NCBI RefSeq assembly: GCF_000002235.5
Contig: NW_022145605.1
Location: 35,680,579-35,744,578 of the forward strand
Source of the DNA: Strongylocentrotus purpuratus
Lineage: Eukaryota; Echinodermata; Echinoidea; Camarodonta; Strongylocentrotidae
Direction: 5' to 3'
DNA: 64,000 nt
The notes below the pieces were generated by a model. It worked only from the letters and a program-made list of their open reading frames with translations, did no database searches and had not been told where the DNA came from. This document shows positions 24,190-36,475 of this stretch, piece after piece. The stretch's first letter is position 1. Each line of letters begins with the position of its first letter. The translations under genes were made by a program, and so were the position numbers.

Positions 24190-26795
24190 ATGTATCGCTT
24201 ACAATCTAGATATTCTCCCAATATCAAACTAGCCCCTCTCCGAAGGACTCCAATAAATATCTCCTCGCTACATCGGATCTTCATTTTGTAATCAATTTTT
24301 TCTTCTCACTTTGTCCTCTTGTTTTCGTTGTCCTTACCTTGAATTAATAATTTTCACAGCTTTTTTATCTTCACCATGGTCGAAATCGTTACAAACATTA
24401 GATGAAATGAGAGTAAGCAACCTTGTCTTGCACTCATTCCTTTAATAACGCCATCCTAGCATCGTCCACATTGCCTGAAGTCAATGGTGGAACTATACTT
24501 TCCCCGTTCGCAATTAATAACCCACGCATCGACTTACAATGTGATCAGTATGAGTGAAAACAACTTCTACATCATTATGTCATACAATATGAACAAAACA
24601 ACTACTATATTATCAATATTGTTCGAACCTCCGATCAATAAACCGTATAGCACCAACAACTCGCGAACATCGGCAATAATGATCTTTTTATGTGGTTCAA
24701 TTATTGAATAACGATGAAACATTAAGCTAAGTACCAGATTTCGAAATATATTCATATCGATTATAATTATATGGACAGTTTTCACAAAACATTAAATCAG
24801 CATTATTGGGCCACTCGCTATACTCTTTAGCAACATGCACTAATGTTTATAGCTGAAGATAAACTGCAACGGACTATAATATAATTATGTAGAATAGAAA
24901 ATAATACAGTTAATAAAATAGAGTAGAATTCAATATAGAATAGAATGTTTGATCCATATAGATGTTTTATTTCCCACACATGTCGAAGCATCGTCATGTC
25001 CGTGTATGGATTTGACTCATGGTACCCATTTCAGACAATTTTGTAAGCAGTGAGAACAGTGCTATGTGGGAATATGTAGAACAGCATGGAAGGCTGCGGT
25101 ATTTTAATAACAAGCCACCCCCCGGGTTTGAGTCGCTTCTAATTATGATCATACCATCGCTATTCATAATTATTTGTACAGATACTGTCAAGAACGGTCA
25201 TGAAAACATCACTTTATCAACCAGTATGTATGCTGCAGAGCTTATGAGTGAACGCTTTAATAGGTATTGCATAATTATAGGCCTTGCTAATTGATCATTA
25301 GTATGATTATATTTGTAGAGGCCTTTCTTATTACTTCATAATTAGGTGGATGCCATCTTGGATTGTCTGCATTTTGTAAATTATTAATTGAACATTGAAA
25401 TCTATCTTGAAAATATTCCATTATTAATTTAATTTCATTATGGATCACTATTCTTTTTTATTCCTTAAAACGATGTGTGTGTTTGCTTTTTTTTAATATA
25501 CAAATGTCATACTTTTTTGGTTTGAAATGCTTTGTATGCGTGACTTTGGGTTATTTTCAATCATTTCTACAATAAAATACAATCGTGATATGAATACAAA
25601 TAATAGTTTGATTTTTCTTGTAGGCACAATTTTTGTAGCAAGTTTGCCTTCTGTTGCTGATTGCTGTTCCGTGGGGTTATTGAGAAGATATCGAGGGTGA
25701 TTCTTTTGTTACTTTCTCAGAATACCTCCTGCGTTCTTGACTGACCATTATGTTGTCATGTAGGAGTCAGGGAAAATAGAATCTGATAATCACCATGGTT
25801 ACGCCACCATCGTGATTTAATCTGAGAAACAAGATATGTTTTCTGGACATTTTCAGCGGGGTCCACTGCTTACTCTTTTATTTATAATACCTGTTAAAAT
25901 GTAATAATGATTTACGAGTTGACTGTATTGTCTCCTTGTGCATCCAAATTGCGTACAAATGGAACGACATTCGCAATACACACTGTGCCTTAATGAATGA
26001 GAGATTTTGACTAAATAATATTCGTAAGGAGGATTTTTTTTTAAGGATAACGTTCTCTCTTGGTCAAGGCATTTTTTTTTTTACTTGTTCACTAATTCAC
26101 TAATAACTCTACCATTGTCTATTTAAAACATGTTCTCGTATAGGATATATCTGTTATTCAAACGGTATAACAATCAATTAAAAGTAAATTTATAAATCAA
26201 CATTTAATAGCGTTGGGGTGAAACCGCGCTTTCTAAATTTAAATTCAATGATAGCATGTCAGATGTGAAATGCAACAAATGTCATATTCTATACTGAAAT
26301 TAGGAAGATACTAAATTATTAAAGCGCTTTTACTCCAAGGCTCCTTTTAATCTTGATTAAAAGCTTTAAGTTGATAAAGTGTGAGAAAATAATTAGTTAG
26401 CTCAATTTTGTGGTTCATTAAATGAGAAATGTTATGCTCCAAACCTGCTTCTCTTATATTTATCATCAACAGGCTACCCTTTTTTTTCATGTAGAAATAT
26501 ACGATTTTTTGTTTGTACTTCAAATTTAAGAAGATATATTAAAAAATATAAAGGGTTAGTACATGGTCATCTTATTGCACTTTACTCTGCGGCGTATGAT
26601 GTCACACCTACAACTATGTTGCGTAGGCCTGGCTAAGTTGAATGTGCTTACCCAATAATACAAACACCGAATCAGTGACGATCAATGACGCACTTGCATG
26701 GTAACCCAACTAAAAAAGTAAGGATAAAAGAGGACCCCCAGATTCGTGCGTGCTTTATACGATGTAGTTAGAAGAGTAATTGAGAGGACGATTAA
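24190..26795. other. Unannotated AT-rich sequence
   Basis: There is a degenerate AGAATAGAAT run at about 24890-24950. No exon or element could be supported. Confidence 0.35.
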
Positions 26796-26827
26796 ATGTC
26801 ATCCGTTGTTTTTTCTCCGCTTTTCAG

Positions 26828-26916
26828 GGAAGAACACCAGTCTTTCTTTATCACGTTCGCCCGACATTCTCCGGAAGGAGTTGATCTACCCTCCCGAAGT
26901 CACCCAGGCCCGATGA
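26828..26916 (+). CDS. Possible short 3' exon, unknown gene
   Basis: A strong acceptor-like sequence (TTTTTTCTCCGCTTTTCAG) ends at 26827. In the frame starting with base 3 of the putative exon it reads KNTSLSLSRSPDILRKEL, then IYPPEVTQAR, and meets a TGA at 26914-26916. All three frames are open for at least 18 codons, so the coding evidence is thin. No protein family is recognised. Confidence 0.12.
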
Positions 26917-29636
26917 CCTATTTCACTTCAATATCCTTACTGCAGTGTCCATGGGCTTGCATACACCTACCTTATTCGCTTCGAGTAATCTTGACATAGT
27001 GCACTTGTATAGCGTATGTGAAGTCATCTGATTGCATTTTACAGAGGGGAAATTGTCCGTCCTGATATACTATTTCCGATCAAGAAAACAAATTTTGGAA
27101 CCATTTTTTATATACAAGTAGTTAGAAGGTGAGGGGAATCAAATAATAGTGTAGTGTTGCGGGATTGCCCGTCGAATCGCACAAATCGTAGAAATATCCT
27201 CCAAAGACTTCAGACTTGTTCAGATTTAGCGGCACGATTAGGCCTACTTGGTTAGCTCCTGTCTTCGCCTACAAACTGGCTCAAGCGAAACTCGACTAGA
27301 TATGAATGGATACGCCACTGATTTAGTACACATATATTGACTGCTATGAGAGGCATTGATGTTTCTATAGGCTCAAGGGGACGTTACATCTTGCTATGAC
27401 CCTAGACGCGCCAGGGCGTCCCCGAGAGCCAGTATAGAAGCAGCTGTGCTTCAAATATTAAAGCAGTCCATATATTTGTTATATACCAAATTGAGACAAA
27501 AATCTACAAAGAATTCTTACCTTATCATTTTCTTGAGTAAAGACTGGTTAAAACATCACAGAAAATCTGAGACACTGTCTGTAAATCTTCGCTGGAAAGT
27601 TGCCTGAACGTCACGATCATTCGGAAATCGCACACACACTGCACTATGTTTTGTAACCGCACTCGCACAAAGAAACTTTTTACACGTTAACCAATGGGGA
27701 TCTCAGCAAAATGTATTTATGCGGCCCGTTACACGGGGCAACAGGCATCTTTAAACAACTATTGACCGGTAGGCGGGCATGGCTAAAATCACGACTCCAA
27801 TTTGAACCAATCAGATTTATTCAACATACTAAAGAGTGGTAAATAATGGTTCATATCCCTTTATAATTAGTGAAGCTTATACAATAACTTTTGATGTTGT
27901 ACCCGGCAATATCTATTTGACTATACATTTTTACGATAATGACGTTAAAGGTCGGTCCCCAGACGTAAATAATCATATCTAAGTGATACACGTCTGTACA
28001 AAACCCAATTTATACACACACGCGGTATACCGCCCCGATAAAAAAAAAGCCGCTGTAGTTTTGTAAAATAATGAATGACAACTGCGCTACAAAGGTATTG
28101 CGCGTACTCAGTGATCTCTGTGTTATAAGATACAGAAACGTAAAGCGTATTAATACACTTTAGTTCTTTACGTCATCAGAAAATCATTTTGCCACGTCAT
28201 ATCTGAACGAGTTTTTTTGCTACTTTTTCTTCCCCTAAATAATTAAAAATGGAGGTGATACACCCACTTTAGCACAATACATGGCCCTTCAAAAAGTAGT
28301 TTTATTTAGTGAACTGTTTGGATCATCATAAGCTGAGATACCCCCCCCCCCCCCGGACAAGATATGGATGGATGGATATGCCACTGATATAGTGGTTCAT
28401 ATACCTTTCTAACTGAAAGCTGATACAATAACTTGTTGACGTTATATCTGATGATCCCCTTTGAAGCTGAAATAGAGAAGCAATTTAATTTGGTATGTCA
28501 GTTTTAGACCGCATTGATTGAGTGGTTATCGTAATGTATTTCATGAAACGTATCCGCGTTCTACATAAGGTGCAATAGTCGGTATAATGCTTTTGTAATG
28601 GGGTACTACCAAATGAAATGTCATTAAATGAAATGAAAATTATTTGAACTGCCCTTTAGCCAACGGATTGATTACCTTTCCATACCATTGACCATGTAGT
28701 CAGAATATGATTTCCGTTCGAAGTTTGTTCTCTTGATCATCAAGTTATCTTACATTTTAAACTATCTGCTATAACTAATGTTTTAGTCATATCGGTTTTA
28801 TTTTGCTATGGATAATTTATGCATTCGTCATTTTGATAACAGCTATATTTTAAGAAGTTTTTAATGCATAAAATCAACCGACCATAAAGCGTGTAGATAT
28901 TACTTTCATTAGGTCCATAAAACGAATAAGTTTAATAGCAACTATTTTCGAAGAATCAACCTATAAGGCATTTCCAATAGCATCGTTCGTCAAGTATTAA
29001 AATGTGCGAACATGATGACGTATTGCTTAATTCGTACATGATTTCCCTATGTATACAATAAGGTATTAAAAATGCCCATGAGTTGCAATAGTTCATGCAT
29101 TTGACTGTAACCAGGGGAAAATTAAAGCTATAGAAAAGGTGAAAAGGTATCAATTTGTATTCACTATCACACTATATTTTGCATTTTGTTATAGTCTTTC
29201 ATGATAAAAGTTTTAATGAATACTCAGATGACTGATTAAATTCAAAGTCATGAAACGATATATGTACCCATTGCAGCCTGCATTTAATCATTATATTAAT
29301 GTACAAAGCATCATCTTGCTAATCAACTATAATCTTAAAATATATGACTTAATTATCGCCCCTCTACTCTACCAGTGAAACTGGTTTTAATGCTTTCAAT
29401 AGGAAAAGTTACACTTTTATAGCACTTGATACTACGTTTCGGAGCGCTGTACATTGTAATATTTATTACCCCTGTCATAGATTCAATGCTATTTCAACGT
29501 GATAATGCACTCGCTATGTTCCACGGGGAGTATTCTGGCCAGGCGCGAATTTTACAAGCGTTCCTCTGGGGGTGATCGGCCCCGGCTACAATTTTGGCTG
29601 CCAAAACAAAAAAGGATAAAAAGAAAAAGGGGAGAC
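26917..29636. other. Mostly unannotated, with two small repeat features
   Basis: The hairpin at 27363-27438 lies here, and a diverged duplicated segment: 27835-27912 and 28388-28455 share GGTTCATATCCCTTT, GATACAATAACTT and a following TTG.GTT. GATACGCCACTGA near 27310 and GATATGCCACTGA near 28377 look like ends of the CAGTGGCG-type family. A C run lies at about 28340-28354. Confidence 0.45.
27363..27438. repeat. 76 bp imperfect hairpin
   Basis: TTCTATAGGCTCAAGGGGACG at the left is mirrored by CGTCCCCGAGAGCC and AGTATAGAA at the right, with a loop of about 30 bases. The left arm pairs with one small bulge. It could be a tiny MITE or a structured transcript; nothing decides between them. Confidence 0.5.
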
Positions 29637-29735
29637 AAAACATAAAAGAAGGTAAGAGAGAAGAAGAGAGAAGGAGAGAGGAAAACGAGAGAGAGAGAGA
29701 GAGAAAGAGAGGGAGAGAGAGAGAACAGAAGAAGG
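29637..29735. repeat. (GA)n microsatellite tract
   Basis: Purine-rich GA tract after a GGCTGCCAAAACAAAAAAGG lead-in. That lead-in resembles the sequence before the GA tract at 44.8 kb. Confidence 0.9.
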
Positions 29736-29960
29736 AGAAAATTGCTACTTTAATTATTTGGATCGACAACATGTTTGATGGGATAGAAACCCTACGCCAC
29801 CGCAAGCTACTCATAATGCATGCATATAATTATCATGTATAAATATTTTCACTCAATTTGAGCTGACCAATCACAAAATGGAAACATTGGCCGATCCAGG
29901 TGATGGCCGAATCTGCCGCGGTCCCCTCCTATGTTGTATACAATTGTCCTTAGGAGAGAG

Positions 29961-30032
29961 AGACAGAGTGTGTGTGTGTATGTGTGTGTGTGTGTGTGTG
30001 TGCGTGTGTGCGTGTGTGCGTGTATGTGCAAA
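29961..30032. repeat. (TG)n microsatellite
   Basis: TG repeat with TATG and CG interruptions. A motif like the end of a CAGTGGCG-type element (inverted CAGTGACGGATCCAGGAT) closes the region at 30172. Confidence 0.9.
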
Positions 30033-30244
30033 AACGTGTAAACGTCCGGGGGCCCCGTTTTTACAGGACCTCCAGCAGTGGCTCTGCTCCCCGACCCCAC
30101 CCAGAAGAGCTCGCACTTACGCACACACGCAGGCTTCAGCGCCCCTTTGGGGGTATCCTGGATCCGTCACTGCTAACGGGTAAACTGTTAAAAACCTTAG
30201 TGGAGAGAAGCACTGTAGATTTTTAAAAAAATACCCTGCTTACG

Positions 30245-30326
30245 AACATAAGTACTCCGCTGGGAATCGGACCTATAGGTACGATCTTTGCAAATCCTGT
30301 CAAGTATTTAAACCACTCGTCTACAA
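30245..30326 (-). mobile_element. tRNA-like SINE head or tRNA relic
   Basis: Read on the minus strand, GACGAGTGGTTTAAATACTT resembles an A box region and GGTCCGATTCC is a near-consensus B box about 45 bases later. I could not form a convincing cloverleaf, so this looks like a pol III-derived SINE head or a decayed tRNA copy rather than a functional tRNA. Confidence 0.45.
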
Positions 30327-31709
30327 TATCTTTTAAAGGTTTGATATGTTACTTTAAATGGTGGGGGGGGCAATGGCACAGCAACCCAATCGAAGGTGTA
30401 ACGGAGAGCAATAAAGGTTGGAAAGCAAAGCACGAGCACGGTGAGCATGATAGTAGAATATCAAGCCGGTCCCGACAACAATCTTAAACGCGTTATCTTT
30501 GTTTCTCAGTTGAAGGGAATTTCGCTTCACTTTAAAAAGAGAGGCAATATAAGTACAGGAGTTTGTAAAAGAAGCCGGATCTAGTCTGTGAATCTGTAAC
30601 ATTAGCGGAGAGAATGATTCCTTTCTTCGATATGGCGTGAACATTCACTTTCTTTCGTATCTGAACCGCGGTGTTGCGTGAGTCAAACTATGAAGGGAGG
30701 GGGGGGGGCATAAAGGTAACAGGGTCCACTAGACTTTCTGGGAGGAGGAAATGTGGAGAAAAAACGAAACCATTGAGTTAGTGCTCGTTCATAGATTTGG
30801 TTGTGTTTAACGACATGACTGTAAGTGGAATAGTGAATGGATTGGACCACGCGCAACAAAGGCCATACGGTTGTACACTGAGCTACATGTATAGGCTATC
30901 TATCTTTTACCCTTTCTTTTCGTTCTTTTCGCCAAGAGATGGGGATGCGCCCCTGTGCCCCCTAAAGCTACGCCACTGTATCTGAGGAAGACATCTCGAG
31001 ATGAATGCAACACATTTCAGAGGCACGTGCACTAAGGACCTGAGTTTGCTGAGATAGCCCACATAATAGAACCAAACCCACATAAAGGATTACATGTATG
31101 TCGAACGTGCTACTTTTTCTAAAAAGCAAGAATGTAGCGCAAAGTGCAAACATTAATTTCATTGAAGATGCTCTGCTATGGAAGAATGGTGCGGGCTGAG
31201 GCATGACCCCTTCCTTCAACCCAGTATATTTTTTTTTTCGATCAGCATGATTAAAAAAATCGAATTGTTGCATGTTTTACGATTTGTAAAGGACCTTCGT
31301 TTGTAAATTTTAAACTTTACGATTTATTTTAATTGTACCGTTTGTCAGCACATTCATAAATCTAGGTATTCCACCTACTTCACCATTTTTTTTATGTTTG
31401 ATATTTTGTGGGTAAATATGTCTTCAAATATTGCCGACAACTTCACACCACCCCTCTTCATTGAAAGTGTTCTGGAGGTGCCCCTGTTTTAAATGTTCTG
31501 ACTAATGGATTTTGAACCCGATATCGACTCGACGGCTGTTCATTGTCAACATTTGCCATTCCAGTCCTTCGACCTAAACTAATGCAAATTAATCACTATG
31601 TCTCGGTCCTGTTAGACTACAGACAGGCCATGCGCGATGAATTTAAAGTTAATGTAAATATTTCCTTTTATAATTAAAGTAGAGAGATATTAATTAAATA
31701 AGCAAAACA
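30327..31709. other. Unannotated sequence
   Basis: G runs lie at about 30362-30370 and 30700-30708. An inverted CAGTGGCGTAGC end is visible at about 30967-30978. No exon recognised. Confidence 0.35.
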
Positions 31710-31850
31710 ATGTCTCGTGAAGATAAGGTTGACCCACTTTTTAACCGCGTTGTTCTTAGTTTTCAAGAGCATACTGGCGAGTTAAGCGGTAAACATCTTA
31801 AAACCCTTTCTCAATTTGTTGATTTGTCAAATCCAGACATTTTAGATTGA
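31710..31850 (+). CDS. Small ORF of 46 codons, unknown
   Basis: The ATG at 31710 sits in a favourable context (ACAATGT, A at -3), with an in-frame TAA a few codons upstream. The frame reads MSREDKVDPLFNRVVL, then SFQEHTGELSGKHLKT and LSQFVDLSNPDILD, and stops at 31848-31850. The composition is mixed, with hydrophobic residues spaced as in helices, unlike the repeat-driven frames of the window. No family was recognised, and there is no obvious donor or acceptor, so it is either a free small ORF, a piece of an exon, or chance. Confidence 0.25.
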   Translation: MSREDKVDPLFNRVVLSFQEHTGELSGKHLKTLSQFVDLSNPDILD

Positions 31851-33130
31851 ACTAGATCTCGCTCATGACGTTGATCATTATATCGATCGATTCTGGCCCA
31901 TGTGACCCACTCGGTGACCCATTTGTCCAATCACTGACCTGATTCAGTTCATACAATGGAAGTGCATTTATAGGTCATGAACTCTCCCTCTAATCGAACC
32001 TGACTTGTTTTTTAACACTTATTAATTCATATTATTTGTTTGTTTTTAAAGCGTAATTGAGTCCTTATTTCTCAGTTCATTCCATTCAGACATAGAATCA
32101 TAAAAACAGTATTTAGTATTACCTTATTCTCCTTTATTATATCGACTTTAGGTAATAAATGATTTTTGTCTTCTTCCATCTTTCATACCAATATAATTTG
32201 TAATCTATGTTATGTAATGCTTTATGAAAATGTTTCTTCAATGAAGCTAAAGTCTTACTCGGCATTCTGCATGTTTAAATGTGTAAAGTTTGCTGTCTAG
32301 TGGCATTTCATTCCTACAAAATGTCAATTATACTGCTTTTTATAGTGAGATATAGCACTCTTTCCATCTTTTCTTCTTGCTATTGGTGATTGGTTGGTCG
32401 GCTTGGCTTACCTACATTGCCTTCCTCTACTCGCTCATATTGACGAGTCCAAATTTATTTATATTTTAAACACTTTTCATTGGTAACAGAGCACAGCCTC
32501 GAGGCTGAATTAAGATATCATCTTATATAGAGGTTTATTCTTAACAGGCGAGAAAGCGACGAAATGTTCGAATCATGTTTGATGGGTGCCCTCGCCCGGG
32601 GGAATTAAACAAAAACTTGAAACTTTCTCGCCCAGCTGCAGAAGTGGCTTGCATCCTATGCATGAAGATGCCTTGAAGTTTAAAGGTGGTGAACCAAAAT
32701 TTTGTGGTGTCATTCTCCAATCGTTTCGAAGTAGAAGAACATTTCAAACACAATACTTTTAAACGATGGGCCTTTGTATTACTAAATGTACTGAGACTTT
32801 TGGGTTAGAACGGTTACAATAAACTAATAGAATCAATCCAAATTTCAGAAATATGGTTTATTGAAAATTCTATACATTCTTAAATTTAAATGATATTTTC
32901 AAACTGAAATAGCTTGATTTATATAAGTGAGAGTTGGGATTTGTTAATGAGTGAAAGTTTACAAAAAATCTCGGGAAATAAAGACAAAATAGAGAAGAAA
33001 CGGAACGATAGAGAGAATGAGAGAGAGAGATATAGATAAATCTAGAAGTAATGAAAGAGAGAGGAAAGAGAGGGGATGAGGTAAGATTTAAAAGAAAATG
33101 AAACACGCTTCGTATAGAAATGTTCCTCAG
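31851..33130. other. Unannotated AT-rich sequence
   Basis: A purine-rich patch lies at about 33000-33075. Nothing else was recognised. Confidence 0.4.
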
Positions 33131-35410
33131 GGTGTGAAACAGAAGGTTCTAGATATCCTTTAAGTAAGCTGATCACAGTACACTCACAGATTGTCTGCCA
33201 CACACTGTGTACAATGCCAAACTTGAAAATCAGAATATTTACAACTCAAGAATTATAGAGTTTGAAAGCTGGGACAAAGCACAAAGCAAGTTAATACTTT
33301 CAGCCAAGTATCTTTAAGTTTCAAAATCGTAGGTCATAGGAAAATATTTTAAAATGTTTTTTAATGTATACTGTTTTTCAGTGCAGCGTCTTTTATGTTT
33401 AGTGTCACCACTGACAAATGGATTAGTAAAGAAAAACATATTACGGAAAATTTGCACTTTCATTTTGCGAATAATTATATTATAATTAGCTGCTTATATA
33501 TTAGCTAATTTGCATATTTAATGACAAATTACTTACTTTTTTACGCAAATACAAAATACTCTCCAAGATAAACAATCCTGTAAAGTTTTAGTAGGCTGAT
33601 CACAGTGCATGCATATACATTCTGCCGTGCACGTCAGTGCACAGCAATAGCAAATCTATGCTGAGAAGCCATTTTTCAACTTATGATTTAAAAAATTCAA
33701 AAACATGTAACAACATAATTTTTTCACAGATATTTCAGTCATTCTTTTAACCCACTATACTTAAAATCCTGTGGGTGTGGGTATTAGGGAAAGTATTTTT
33801 TTTTTTTTTTTTTAAAGGGATGTTTTTGACACCGCGCAAATTGGGCCAGTGGGTGTGTGCAATCACCACGGACAATACTGCACTAAATATCCCGGCAGAT
33901 TGGAAAAAACTCCCCTGTAAAAAATGGAATTGCCACCAATGTTTCATTCACTGGATTTCAATGACCTTACCATATATGGTACCTGTGACCTTTCCCTGGC
34001 TACCCCAGCAACAGGTACATCGGAATTTTGTTTCTACACGAAGTTACATTGAGTTGAATGAATTTTCAGAAAATGCTCATAAATCCGTAAATATTGCCCG
34101 ATTTTCAAATCCTAAACTGGTTTTCAGTAGTTTAACATCCATAGTTTCTTGCCACATGCTCCGATTTTTAATCCATCGAGTGAAACATTACTGGAAATTG
34201 CTGCGAAAGTTCAGCTCATCATTTTATTCAGCAAATGCAAGCATCTACAAAGCTCAAACTTTCTACAGTTGTTTTATATAGATCAGGAAGTTAGGTGAGA
34301 AGGAAAAAAAATATATAAACATTTGCATAACGGTGTTGCGAATATGTAATTAGCTAATTATCAGCTCATTTGCATAATTAATTAGTTTTCATAAATCTTA
34401 TTATATAAATGGATAGGGATTCATTAGTTGAAGCTTGCCACAAAGTTGTATCAAACAGACTCATTTAAAACTTGAGATATTGCATTTACGCATATTAATT
34501 AGCTGGACTTAGTCGTTTTTTGAACATTTCCAAACCTGCGGATTGGTGAAATTGAACAAAATGTGGTTTTTGTCAATCCGGTGCACCAAAATGCAACAAG
34601 TCTGGTTCTTGAATTTTATTTTTCATGCTTATTTCACTTTGGTTTCACAATACATATCATTTTTAAGACCATGTAATACTCTATTATGTCAAAAAAACAC
34701 CCTTAAACATGTAAAAAATCCATTTTTGCCATAATTTGCTATTTGCGGCAGGTTTTTGAATGATTTTACGATATCTTCAAAAGACCATATCTCAGGAATG
34801 CCTTGACAGAATTTGAAAATTTTTGCAGCAAAATAAATATATCATTGATATCTTTAATATGACACCAAAATAAAGAATGTCTTATGTGTATTATTTTTTT
34901 GAGTGCTCTACCTAGTTTTAGCTAAAAAGAACATTTACAAAATCCTGATATTATGTATAATTTTATACAAATTAATTAGCTGCTCTTAGTCATTTTTTGG
35001 ACATTATTTTTTGCACCTGCAGGTGTGTAAAGTTGAAAAAAATTGGCATTTTTGACAACTCTATGTGTTAAAATACAACAAGTCTGGTCATTGATACTGA
35101 CTTTACTTTGAAGCACCGTAACCTTTCTTCCGAAAATGCAAAACATTTTGACTTTGCGATACTTTATTTTTATTTCTTTAAGCTAAATAAAATTTGAAAA
35201 GGGTAATGTCTACCATATTTTTCCACTATTATGGCAGATTTTTCCCGGTAAATAATCGATATTGTTTTACTTTTGTTTTCAAGAACCGCGTACCCGATTG
35301 TTAAGGTTTTAGTAGCCAAATAAATGCATTATGATAACTTTCATACAAACTCAAAATTAAACATGACTGTGTGATGTATACTTGTTTTGGGGTGCTCTAC
35401 CTACTTCAAG
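33131..35410. repeat. Diverged long repeats
   Basis: AAGCTGATCACAGTACACTC near 33168 recurs as TAGGCTGATCACAGTGCATG near 33592. AATTAGCTGGACTTAGTCG near 34497 recurs as AATTAGCTGCTCTTAGTC near 34976, each followed by matched segments such as ACAACAAGTCTGGT-like blocks. Both copies end at GTGCTCTACCTA (near 34905 and 35391). The two large copies are therefore about 480 bp long and strongly diverged. GCTAATTTGCATA-type motifs at about 33504 and 34368 may mark further, older copies. No coding capacity. Confidence 0.6.
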
Positions 35411-36289
35411 ACGTATAATCCTCTTACGGGGACGGTGGTGAAGAAGGAGCTGTCTACCAGATTTTAATCACAGACTGGTGTCTACTGAAGGACATTAATG
35501 ATTATTCAAGAACAAAACCGTTGACAAAATACGCACTACCCCTGTCCTCAGTGATCATAATCAAGAAATGCGTAGGAGTACAAAGATAGATCGATCACAC
35601 AACACCGTCCTGCAGAAAACCACTTTGGAAAATCGAAATGGAACCCCGCTTCGTGATGATTTCAGCCAACAAATTTCTCGGATCGAAGCTGTAATATATT
35701 CTTGAAGTGTTAGATGTATCATTGAGATGTCGGCTGCCGAATGCCATCTTTGTTATTAGGGTGTTGACCCCTTATTGCCAGATAAATGAGCGGCATAACT
35801 CGTTCATACACACGAGAGCGGAGAGCGGTTTACAAGATTGTAAATTCGTGAAGTGAATGAATTTTGTTCTCAGATATTAATTTTCCGACGTCGGTGTGGG
35901 GACGGCATGTTCTTGTCGCCTTCTGATAGAAGGTGCGGTGTAGTGTTTGTCTTTTGATTCATTATTCAGGTAGGGTAGAAAATTGGGAGAGAAGAACAAA
36001 GGAATTGAATTCAGGAGCATGTAGCTATTTATAAACTACCAGTGTGAGAATTGATGCAACGTGAGATGCTCATCTTTTTTGTCTCTCTTTGTCTCTCATT
36101 TCTTCTCTTGCTCTCTGTCTGAAAATAATTATGATTTCGTCTTATTAATGAAATGCCCGAACATGATTGTGTCGGATATGAACTACTATAGCATGTAAAA
36201 TGATGCAACACAGTATCCAAAGTTAATTTTTATTTTTTTCCTCTCCCTTTTTTCTCTCAGTGGTTTCATCCGCTTTCACTTGCTCTATA
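35411..36289. other. Unannotated sequence
   Basis: No gene or element recognised. Confidence 0.4.
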
Positions 36290-36294
36290 TCCTC

Positions 36295-36325
<31 letters not shown>

Positions 36326-36416
36326 TAACGTTCTCTTTTCTTTCCGCTTGCTTTTTGTCATTCCCAATCTCTGTCTCTCTGTCGTCTGTTATACTACCTT
36401 CCCCTTCTTTACCTCA

Positions 36417-36465
<49 letters not shown>

Positions 36466-36475
36466 CTCCCTTCCG
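36290..36475. repeat. (CT)n microsatellite tracts
   Basis: Two CT runs (about 36293-36323 and 36419-36450) separated by pyrimidine-rich sequence. Confidence 0.95.

Noticed and set aside
29871-30226. Frames rich in CVC or THTHT
   Set aside because: They are translations of the TG/CA microsatellite.
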